A stretch of DNA of 64,000 bases, taken from Ophthalmolycus amberensis. Lineage: Eukaryota > Chordata > Actinopteri > Perciformes > Zoarcidae. The DNA lies in assembly GCA_024529925.1 (NCBI GenBank), contig JAFEUB010000912.1, positions 124,001-188,000 of the forward strand. The letters run 5' to 3'. The translations under genes and the position numbers were made by a program. Each line of letters starts with the position of its first letter. Within the stretch, counting starts at the first letter, position 1. The notes beneath the pieces were generated by a model. The model did not search any database and was not told the DNA's origin. It saw nothing but the letters and a program-made list of their open reading frames with translations. Shown here one piece after another: positions 22,424-34,400 of the stretch.

Positions 22424-25400
22424 CTACTGGGTAATGCAGTTCTCTCCCATGTCCTGCGCGTACCGGTCCAGTATTACGTTGCGTAGTTCCTCGACATCCC
22501 GACGGAGTTGTTGAGCTTCGACCAGCTTCTTCTGCAGCACCTCTGGACTCATCCAGTCCTCGTCCTGCCCTGCCACTGGTGGAGGCGCTGGACAAAAAAC
22601 AAAAAAAACACATGACTGATACATGTTGTACAATTCAATATTTCACAACACTGACGAAAACAAAATCATCACGTTGAAAAAGTTCAACTTAAGCAGTGCT
22701 TACATGTGAGGCCGAGCAGCAGGGAGAGGTTGGGATCTTGTCCCTGAGCCCTCTGGGTCAGAATGCTGCACAGCGAGCGCAGGTCACTGAGGCAGGACGC
22801 GATCTCTACATGAAGCCCCTGGGTGAGACGAGTCCCGGCGGGCTGCAGGGCAGAGGACGCCTGGTCGGTGCCCCTCTGCTCTGGATCGCTCATTTTCTCC
22901 TGCAGGGTCAGATTCTGCTCCATCAGTTCCTGGTTCTGGGCAGACAGCTGAAACACAGCAATCAGGGACAACGTTATCCGGGGACAGCGTCATTAAGGAC
23001 CCACCGGCTCTCCTGCCTACCATACTAACACACGGGAGCTTCTGTTTTTGAGTCGGTCTGTTGTCTCACCTCCTTCATGGCCGTGTGGAGCTCCAACACA
23101 TTCTGCTCTTTGGCCAACACGTCTTCTCTGAGAGCCTGAGAGCTGCTCTCCTCCTGGGATATCTGCTCCTCCAAAGTCTGCAGACACGGACGATTAAAGA
23201 CATCACAAATGTTAAGAGATCGACTATGGAGACTATAAACTGATCAGGAACCACCCAAGTCCTTCAGAGATAAACACCTGGATCTGGGAGCCAAGCTGTT
23301 CCATCATTCTGTGCTGCTTCTCAATGACCTGCAAAGAGAAGAATCAGAAACTAATTCACTGGTTGTACTTGTGGTATTTTGGGGCTGCTATACACGTCTG
23401 TACAGGTGATGCAAGAAGGAACGCAATGACATTATTGACAAATAGATCCCCGGGACCAACTAGAAAAGGACACTTTTCGGAAGGGGTGAAGCAAGTAGGA
23501 GAGTGTGTGGGACGGATCGTGTAGCTCTGGACTAAAATGATTCACGTCCCCTACGTATATTTACCATTGACCATTGTTTACGGTAGAAAGATATCTGCCT
23601 GTTGTGATTGTTGTTCCTCGTCACATGACATGTCTGCGCGTCTGATTCCAAAAGTGGAACTATTTTCATCTCAGACGACATCGCTCTCACTTTTGGGCCT
23701 AACGCACGTCTACATTGATAACAATGGATTTGTGAACGGCCCCTAGTGACGGACCTTTTTGAGTCTCTGCTGCTCCTCTCTCAGCGCATTGTTCTCTCCT
23801 CTGAGCTTCTCCATATCCAGGGAAGGCAGTCTGGCTCCATCCTCCAGGCCCTGCTGTACCCGCTGCTGCATACTGATGAAGACCAAAATAAAAACACTGT
23901 TAGTACCGCTTGAATTAACATGCCCACTGAGAGGACGGTGCACTGCTGTCGGACTGTGTGTACATACTCGGTGATGGTGGTCAGCAGGTCCCTCTCCCTG
24001 CGTTTCTGATCCTCCAGCTGTGTGTCTTTTTCTCGTAGTTGTGAGCGCGTTGTCTCTAGACAAACCTCCAACTCTCGTACCCTCTCTTGTAGCTGAGCTG
24101 CCTGCTGTTCAGCCTCCACAAGCTGACAAACAAAAAACCCGAACACATGTCCAGGTTTAATGATTTGCACATCTCGGCCCAGTAAGAACGGATGAAACTT
24201 AAGCAGAAAAGTCCTGACCTGCTTGTTCTGACTCTGGTAATCCTCCAAGGTGGGCAGGTCAGCCAGGTAGCGCTCCAGAGTCTCAATACGCTGCTGGTTC
24301 TCTCTCTTCAGCTCCGTCTCTTTTTGACACTTCTTCTTCAGGTTGTTGATGTGCTTGTCTCGACTGCGGATCTGCACAAAGAGGCAAAAGTGGTAAGCTG
24401 TAATAACAAGTAATCGATGTCGAACCCATTCATAACTCCAGGGGAGGACATGTGACAAACTGTTGCTACAAACAGTCACATGTTGGCCTAAAGGAAGCCA
24501 CTTCGGCTCCTTTCTTTCTTCTTTCTCTAAGAAAACGAGTATGTGAACATCTATTCATCAATAGCGTCTCAGATCATGTGGGGAGTGAAGCGTTTTGTTA
24601 TGTTGTCCTAAAATATCGGCTGTTTGGTACTTTTGTGGCAGGATATGAACCAGCATGTTAACAGCGTCTCTTCATTACTAACATTGACAACGTACAGAGA
24701 CTTGTATGCAGTTTAAAACAGAGAGAAACAGATATTGCCATTTTAAAAACACCTCCGTGACATTTATTCACTTCATGTTGCTTTGTGTTTCGCTCGCTTG
24801 CAACACTGCATGTTAGGAAGATCTGTTAGGCAAGCACACAAACCCTCTCTTCCTGTTTCCTCATCTCCTCCGCATGTCTCTCGCAGGTCTCCTTCAGGCT
24901 GTCGGTTAGCCGGCGCGTCTCGGCCTCAACCGCCCCGAGTCTGCGCTCCGCCTCCACTTTCTCCAGGACAACACAGTCGGTGCGCTCAGTAAACTGGGCC
25001 CTCAGGAAGACGTTCTCCCTCTGGGCCTCCTGTGAAGCCGCAGTGCAACAGTTAGGTTTCTGAGGCTCTTGAGGGTAAAATAGTTTGTCGGGATGATGGC
25101 GGTGTGACACAGGGGGTTTGTGCCGTCACTAACCTGTAGCCTCAGCATACACATATCCCCGTAAGAGGTTCCTCGACCCAACAGGGCTCCATGGACCTGC
25201 AGCTCGCTTTCCCTCAGGCGATGCTCCATCTGGGTCATGTGCTGCTTTTGTCTGCATCACGACCATTGCCAACACAGGAAAAAACAATTAAGTCATCAAT
25301 GTGGCGGAAAAACAATGTTTAAAAGCACCGTATAGCCCCTGGCTTTGGGGGACAAACTAATATTCAACCACTAAATTTCTCTCCCACTATATTAAATCCT

Positions 25401-28400
25401 TTAAACCACAGGTATCAAACTCAAGGCCCGCGGGCCGAATCCGGCCCGCCACGTCATTTTATGTGGCCCGCGAATCCACCAGTAAAAAAAAGAAAAAAAA
25501 AAGTTAGACTTCAAAATAAAAGTATCCCCATGGTCGAAATTATGAGATAGAAAGTTGAAATGATGAGATAGCATGTTGTCTGTGTCTGTGACATTAAAAC
25601 TATCACAACAGGTGGACAGGAGATGCAACAGCCCGAAAAGCGGTTTTCCAACGATTGAAAAAGATCGACAAATAATCCCAAAATGTCCACAAAGAGAAAA
25701 ATGATGCAGAGGGAAAAAAATGTAATGAAAGATGGGAAAGCGAATACATGTTTGTGCTTCAAGGAGAAAAACGGGTCTGTCTTCTGTGTTATGAGGCGTG
25801 TCGGTGATGAAGGATACAATTCACGTCGGCATTTTGACACCAAACACGGAGCTAAATTTAGCCTCCAAGAAAAACATCAAATTGTCCAAGAATTAAAAGG
25901 CAGACTGGAATCACAGCAGAATATATTTACACAGCTACAGCCCAGTGCATGCTAAAGGTATGTGAGCAGTGCTCCGACCAGATACAGACTTTTACAAATG
26001 TCAGTTTGTGAAGAAACACCATCGCAGACCGAGTTCATGAACTAGCAGCAATCTAACAACACAGCTAGCTAAGAGACGAGCAGGTACTTGTGTTTTTAAT
26101 GAACTGTTGATGAAAGCACAGACAACACGGCTACAGAGCATCTATCCGTGTTTATCATGACTCTGTGAGGAGCTCTTGGATGTAGCTGCCATGCACAGGA
26201 CGACGACAGGGAGGAACATTAGTGATGCAGAGAGGTGACACAAATAGCTTTGAACAAAGTTAATGTAATAACTTGTGTTTGATATTTGTCTTTGTTATTT
26301 TCTTTAGTAGTTTGATCTTTGATAGAGTAATGTGGGTTTCTTAACCCTCAATTAAAATGATTTATGTTATAATAACAGAAATGTGTTTAAATATCATTTT
26401 TCATTTATATAACTGCATGTACAATATTTTTACACTTGAATAAACAATAATCAAATGCAGAGAGTTATTTAACAATATGTTAGGGAGAAGTTAGTTATAC
26501 AGTCTTACAGTTACAACCGGCCCTTTGAGGGCGACCGTGATGCTGATGTGGCCCAGAGTGGAGATGAGTTTGATACCCCTGCTTTAAACGGACTCTATTG
26601 TGCAATTTCACAGTATCAAATCAAAATGGTGTATCAAAAATGTCATTATTATCAGACAGCCCCAGAATGTCCCCACATGAGCAGTGGAATCATCTAAAAA
26701 CACTTGCCTCTCAATGATCAGCTCCTTCTCCTTCAGCAGACTCTCGCTGGCTTTGACCAGAGCGTCCCACTTGCCAGACTCTGAGTGAGCGGGCGTCGAG
26801 TACAGCGACGGGTACTGGCCCACTCCAGAGCTCATGAGCTGGAACAAAAGGACAAGCGGCATGCGACTGTTAGAGCTGCATCGTGTGGAGAAAACACGGA
26901 GCGCTGATGAGACGCAAAGATTTACAAATGTACTGTGTGTGTGTGCTGTTGACACCTCATCTCAGCACAGTATAGATAGTGTATAGTGCATGTAGTACAG
27001 GTGTTGACACACAACTCTAGAAATACGTAAAGCTCTGCTCTGGTGGACCGATCATCATGACTTAAATCTGCAAGAAGTTCCACAATTTCTTCATTCCATG
27101 AAAACGTCTATGAATCGGATTTCACGTTTGAATATTCTTCCCAGTCGCAGTATTTCAAATACGTAAAAAGTTTTTTAAAATTGCGTGAAAGTGATAAAGT
27201 GAATGTGTCAGCACACAGAACGAGGAAGTCACTCCAGAGTGGCCCTCAGTCAGCAGGTCGTGGGGCAACACTGCTGCAACGTTAAAGAGCTGTTGTGCAA
27301 AGAAATGTTACCATTACGAGAGCTTTTTACAAGCTGCAGAGGGAAGCTGGGACAAGCTGTCTAGTGTTGATTAAGCAACGGATTCCCTAAATTAAATGCG
27401 TAATAGAATAAACCTGACAACACAACATGTGTTCCTTTGTTACTGTGATGCTGCTTATTGACTGGACAAGTCCGGCCATAGAATAAGACAAACTGTCTGT
27501 ATGGCTCCGGGCGTTATTTAATGGAACGTTATTTTTCCAATATACATGTGAAATCGTAAATAGTTTCTGACAATGTCAACAAACAATCGAGGCCCCTACA
27601 TTTCTACTCCAATGGCCTTTACATTATCACGGTGTTTTCCTCAGAGAACATCAAGCTTGTTTTGCCCCCCAGCAGCAGTAACCAGTGACACTAATGTCTG
27701 CCCTCGATACTATGATCCAAACACAGCAGAGAAAGTTATGAAACAAAGAAAAACAAACCTCCTCTACATTACCCCTGGTGTAGTATACACTATTGTCTTC
27801 GTAGGATAAATGCTTACCTGCATTTGTTCCACTTGCATGCGTAAACTCTCCAGTTGCTGCTTATGTTGCTGTTGTTGCTGCCAGCTGGACAGGTCACCAC
27901 ATCTGTCCTGCCGCAGTGGCTCGTAACCTTTGGAGCCGGCGTGCTCCCTCAGCAGAGCCTGTGTCTGCAGGCTGAGAGGGTTCGCGTAAACTCCGGCGGA
28001 TCCGGCCGCACCGCCCCTCTGGTTAGAGGCCTCTGCCGGCCTGGCTTCAGGCAGAACCTTATAGCTGTGCTCCATGCCTCCTCTGTAGGCCTCAGACACA
28101 CAGTCGGGGGCGTCTCTAATCCCGGCCGTCTGTAATCGGAGTCTGACGTCGGGGCACAGCCCCCCCAACAGGGCCGACTGATTTAGCGTCGGCTCCACGG
28201 CGGGAGTGTCAAACCTCTGGCACTCGTCCATGCGCGTATGATCCGAGGGGAACAGCGAGTGGTCCAGTCCATTGACGAGGCTGAGGTACCGGCTCAGGCA
28301 GTCTGGCTTTGGCCCCACGTGATCGCCTCCCACGACGGCCTGAGCGTCCAGGTTGGGCGAAGATGCCGATTTGGAGAGAGAGGAAGACTTGGAAGTGGAG

Positions 28401-31400
28401 GTTCTGGAGCCAGAGGAAGACCGGTGACCCTCAGAGGACAGGGAGTCCTCCTGGACCGAGTACTGAGGCTTAGAGGCCAGGGCTCCGGCCGTGGATGGCA
28501 TGACATGTGCAGTGGGTATGGGGATCTGACTACGGATGGGCTGGAAAGGGGGGCTGCTGCTGCTGCTGGAACTGCAGAAATCTTAAAAGAAGAAGGAGTC
28601 GTTAGAAATCACATTAAGAGCTAATCCCTCACTTCTCAATCCACAGATAGACCGTGTTAAATGAAATGCAGAATATCTGGAACACTACTGCGGGCTAGTT
28701 CCTCTATTCTCAGTCGGTGATGTAAAGTAGATGCAGCCGGTTTATGGGTGGCCTACTTTAATGATGAGGTGCCACCACTGAAAGAATGAACTGGCTCCGA
28801 CTGACTGGACCCAGGGACTAAGCTTATAATAGACTTAAACTAAAGCTCTGTATCACATGATTAACTTAAACATATGTTGCTATATTGCATTGAAAAGCTT
28901 GTCTTAGTTGCCATATCAGAGTTTACATGTAAAACAATTATAATCCAATGTCTACTCTTACAATAGAACTTTTTAAGTAGCATAAACTCAAGTAATTATT
29001 CCCTCAACAACATACAAAGAGAAGACTTCAGAGTATGTACCCAATCCCCTCCATTAAGCGTGCACAAAAATGTTAACAGTTAACTGTCTTCATTCAACTT
29101 TAGAAACAGCTAACATCTCCACAAGCCCCAACACCATCAAAAGTTACACAACTCAGATTTGAACCGCATTACAAACCCGAGAGACCGGTTGAAGTCTGGA
29201 AACCTTGCATTCACTCGGACGCAACAAGCGTGTTATTGGCTGCGGCATGTTTTCTACAGCTCAACAGAGGTGAGCTCAGCTGAAGAACGCTTGAAATCAA
29301 AACCAAAGTCCGTCCTGTGCATTTCTGGACGATACCGAATCGACCTCTAAAAGCCAAAGACTGCCGGCGCCCCGTGCCCAAAAAGTGTATTGTCCTCCAA
29401 CAGCCGAAACCAGCCCGTACAGAGTTGTGAGCAAAACACACAAACAGGCGTACACAGGAAAGGTTAGGGGTATTTATAGCCCCCCCCCTCTCATGTTACA
29501 GAGTGATCTGTGGGTGCCGCTTATGTGGGTGCACCTTGCCTCCTCCCACTGTAACATCACACACACGTGTACATCCAAAGTCAATAACCTAGTGGGGCAC
29601 GTTTTTCCTGCCCAAACCACAACTTCAATGAACTAGAAGCTCTTTGCAACCACAGAAGGAAATAATAAGTAAAGATGTAAGAATATTGTGAAAACAAGAT
29701 CGAGTTTTCACAAAAGTTAAAACTTCACATATTAAAAAAAAGCCTCCGGGCTCCACTGATTCATCAGGACCGGCTAGAACAAGTCGAAACCGTTCGGTAA
29801 GAAGAACATTTGCGGGATGTTTGCTGAACAGACATTCTTGCCATTAGCCTGCAGCTGTAAATACCCTGCAACTAAAACAAAAACAAACAGAGAGCCTCCT
29901 TATTTATACAAACAACACCACCTGGCATTGTAAAGCCGTTTGATTTACGTCCCAAGTATGCTATATACGGTATTATGTGCAACAGGTCATTATTGTGGCT
30001 AAATGTGGGGCTAATTGTCATGTTGCTAGGCACGGCTGTCGGCTCAAGTGTCAGGACGAAGCTGTAAAAGCACCAGTAGCCTGCTCAACAGTAAATAAAC
30101 AAGGCAGGTCTGAAGAGGTACATTCGTTAGAAAAAGCTCAAATTAAGTAAACGGCTATAAATGTAAAGTATCCAAAGAACACATCACGTAAACGTGCAGG
30201 ATTAGAAAAGCATGCAAACCTAACAATTGATGGCTGTTTAGAATTTAATAAGGATCTGACCCACGATTTGCTGTGATGATGCTTCAACCTTGCTTGGCTC
30301 CAGACCTTTGAATCTGCCCACTCCACCGAGTTTGAGTGGACAATTCTGTGTGCTGCTTCCGCCCTCCGAGGAATGAGTCAACTGACACTACAAGCTGTTG
30401 TCTACACCGTCCCTTTATAGGCTACATCCACTCTACTACGTTTCCGTTTTTATAATTCTATTACTGCCGACATGAGGAAGAAGCAAGCCGTTACTGCAGC
30501 GATTAGAGAGCGGCGTGTCCAGCGGCACCATCAGCCCTATGGAGCGGACATTTGAAGTCACAGTTGGCTTCTTTTAGGAGGGCGATGTACACAGAACGGA
30601 GGACTTTCCTTCTCTTATCAATACTTAGTTTGTTCTGCACGACTATTGTGAAGGTCATGTAAGAAATTTGAGCATAGAACTGTGTTTAGTAGCTAGTAAT
30701 AAAAGTGTTCAATGATTCATATTTAAGAATTCATAATTAGTCATAATCATAAGGGTTTTGGAAATGCATAATTACGATAAGCATAAAGTGTTTTAGGATT
30801 AGTAGCTAGAAGTAGAATTTGAGACATGAAGCTTTTGCCAAAGTTGCAGAAGTTTAACGTTTATACTGAAGGATTATCATAGAAGGGATTAAACCGTAAC
30901 TGACGGTCATTGAATGTGTTAGTAAACTCAGGGACAGAAAGGCAGACAGGCGAATACACTCCTGGAAGTTAGCCAATAGGAATCGGGATAAACGGAAGAG
31001 GAGGTGTTTCGAACGGATGTGGGTGGTTTAATTTCAAGTCTTTTTCTCTCTCACGTGATGGCTCTCAGAGGACGGACGGGGTTTTATACCTGAGGAGCTG
31101 AGTTGAGTTTTTTGCAAACGGGGTTTTATTGATTTAATATTTCATGAAATAGTGTACTTCACTGTAAATACTGTACTTGCATCAGTGGGATTAAATCCTT
31201 TTAACTGTAAACCAGTTTTGGTAGTTATTATTGCAGCGTGTGAACTGCACGAAGCAGCTGGACACACGTGTGGTCTGGCCTCCTCCACGCTGGGGTGAGT
31301 TTCATCCTCAACAAATTTGGCGACCACGAAGGGACGCTCTTGCCGGCTCGCTGTGTGCGCTGGAGGCAGCGTTGGTCAAGCAGGCATCCTGGGCCCATAA

Positions 31401-34400
31401 TATCGGTAAGCAGAGCAGTTTCATGAAATCTGTGAGTTAGCTTCTAGGATCTTAGGGGAGGTCTGTTTGACTGGCGCAGCTAACAGCTAGCTCTGCGGTG
31501 CCGGTGAGGACGATCCACGGAGGAGGCCGAGTTCCACTGAGGTGAGCTACGATTTACAGTCTGAAGTATACTATCATGGTGCACCAAGGGACTAGTCCAG
31601 TGAATATAAAGGATCAGAGAATAAAGAAATTAAAGATTACAGAGAATAAAGAAATGAAAGATGACAAAGCTGTAATTAATAACATCACATTGGAATTCAC
31701 GAACGGTTATCTGCTGGGCTAACTAGCGTGCTTATTTTGAGAGACTCTGGCTTAGAGTGAGCATAGCTGGGTCTTGTAGAATAACGTGTTTAAAAGCAGT
31801 TGTAGCTTGGCGAACTGAATACATTCGGCTGAGCGGGCTTGAGGACAGCGGTCTCTCGTTACTTCTTGGGGCTTGTGTTTGGGCCTCGTTGCAAGCTGTG
31901 TAGACGAAGCTAATGCTAGCGAGAGGTAGCTTCCGAGGCTGCGGGACAATACACCGATCCTGGAAGACTCTCTCGCTTTGCTTTGGCTGTGCATTAAATT
32001 AAGCAATCGTGTGGATGTTTCGGATAAGTAGAATAATGAGCTTTTGGTGGAACTAGACAGACTGGGGGAATGGTTGCTGGTCTGCTGGCAGTGAACTAAC
32101 TCGCGCGGCGATCATAATGAACTGGAGTCTGGGGAAGCTAACTAGCTGGTTAAACCAGAGGATTTAAGGTGAAATAAAACCGGACAATAAGTCCAATAAT
32201 ACGTGTGACTAGTCTGTGTTTTAGCAGCGTGGAAAGACATTTAAATTATGAAATAACATTGCATGATCTGTGGCCGCGCTGTGAGGCGCTAACGCTAGCT
32301 ACGTGTAGCTCCGGTTTTGCGGTACTCTGTATGTAAAATAAAAGTGCTTATAAAAGAAAATAACCAGTGGATTGTGAGAGGAGACAAAGGGGTATGTGTG
32401 GAATTAATGTGTGGGATTTTGGTGAAACGTGTGTGTGCGCATTCTTTAATAGAAGCTCCGTTTTTGTCGTTAGCATAGCCGTTAGCATAGCTGCTGGCAA
32501 AGGCTAAAGGTCAACAGGAAGTTGGGTTGTGTAGAAAAACAAAAAACGCCAGAAAGCAACTCTACTACCTAGCGGTGAGGAGGTGTAACTGCTAGATGAC
32601 AATAGTCCTAGTGTTTGGAATCTGTAATTACATTAGTACTAAAACAGGCTGACATCTGGTGGCTTAGAGAGACAATCACAGCATGGTTTTATAATATAAG
32701 AAGTACGCCACCCAGTGGATTAATAGATAAATTACAACAATACAGTTTTTAGAGATTCATTGTCCATGACCTGTGAGCTTATATCCTGACCTTAGTTTTA
32801 ATTAAGCATTATAACTTTAGTTGTTGACTTTGGTTTTACTTCAGCATTTTAACAAAGATTAATGGTTTCAGTTGTGCTTATTCAATACTTGAACTTACTT
32901 GTGATTCATTAGTAAATGAGATTCTGATTGAATATTTTTGAATACAGTGATGGAATTTGAATTTAGATTTTTAATTTTAATAAATTCTTTTAATTGATTA
33001 ATTATTTTGCAATTTAATTTTAATTACGATTTTAAACCTTTTGAATTCTGATTTGGAACTGGATTGTGATCTTGATTTTGATCCTGATTTAGATGTTGAG
33101 TTTGATTTAGGAATTCTAACTTCAATTTTGGATTCGAGATTCCTTCACATATCCAGTATTGACTAATTTTGGTACATTGCCTATTTTACACAGTTCCGAA
33201 GAACCAATTTTGACACGGACAGCGCTAAAATAGTTGAGAGATCATTGACCTCTCATACACTACAGACGTATGCTAACATTTACTGCTGAACTTTGGGCAG
33301 TTTTGTGTTTGTTTTAGTCAAGGTGCGTGATCTAGTGGATCCAGATCTGGGAAGTGGAGCAGTGGATCCCAGTTTTGGAGTCAACGACCGCACACAATAC
33401 AGCACAGAGGGTGAGTTGACTGTGGTTCATGTGATGACAAGCGTGCACATTTAATACACACCAGTATACCCGTCAGTACTGACAGATGCACTCGGACAGA
33501 CTGAGCTTTCCTCACCTCCCCCGCCATATGTGAAAGTGAAGAGAACAATCTATCCCTCAATCCAAGCACATGTGTACAAAGTCAAGGGGGGAACATTGGA
33601 TATGGACGTGGAGAGTGAAGAGGGAAGCAGTTCTGGGGACGAGCTTGAAAGCGTCAGCCCACAGACGGACAGGTCAGAACTGAAGGAGAGTACTCCAGAA
33701 AGTTGCCCCTGGAACAACGTTGGCCAACGAGTGGTCAAACAGAGAGTGGACAGCTTATCTGGGAACAAGAGTGGTTTAGAAACCATCAAGAATTGACATC
33801 AGGCAAGAAAGGAAGACAGGAAAGAAGTGAAGAGGAAAAGGAAGGGAACCTGAGGACGGGTGAGTATAAAGCAAAAGGTTACTTGTTCCTCACCCCCAAG
33901 AACAGACAGATAGGAACCGCCAGTGGCGCTGACGACGATGAGGACAGAAGAGAGAGGGTAAGAGGAGAAGCTGGAGGTCGCTCACCTGCCAGACGATCCA
34001 ACAGGAGCAGGAGGCAACCAGAGCGCTATGGAGATCATATGAATCCTGTAAGAGGTGAGATGCCACCATTAGCCCAGACCCAACAGTACCCCCTGCCGGT
34101 AAAATCCAACGGACGAGCTGAGTTTGTGCCATGGGGACATCGAGAGACGGACGCACTGGGAAAGGCGCTGCCACCGCTGGCAGGAGGAGCCAATCCGTGG
34201 ATCCGTCGCTTTGAAAAACTCACAGCAGCGGATAAATTGACATTGGGAGACATACGAGCCATGATGATCCACACAGAAGGAACAGCCAAATTGAATATTT
34301 TGGAGGTAAGTACAGGAACGACCAACAGGGGGGATGAAACCCCATTTGACAACTTTCGAGGAGTTTTCTGGTCAGCAATGCGGAGAATCTGGGCCACAAA

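Noticed and set aside
23370..23745. Possible repeat inside the cep85 intron
   Set aside because: Sequence feels repeat-like, but I found no inverted ends, duplication or coding remnant to delimit it.
27000..27810. Possible additional cep85 exon or MITE
   Set aside because: Flanking exons join in phase without it; no element boundaries visible.
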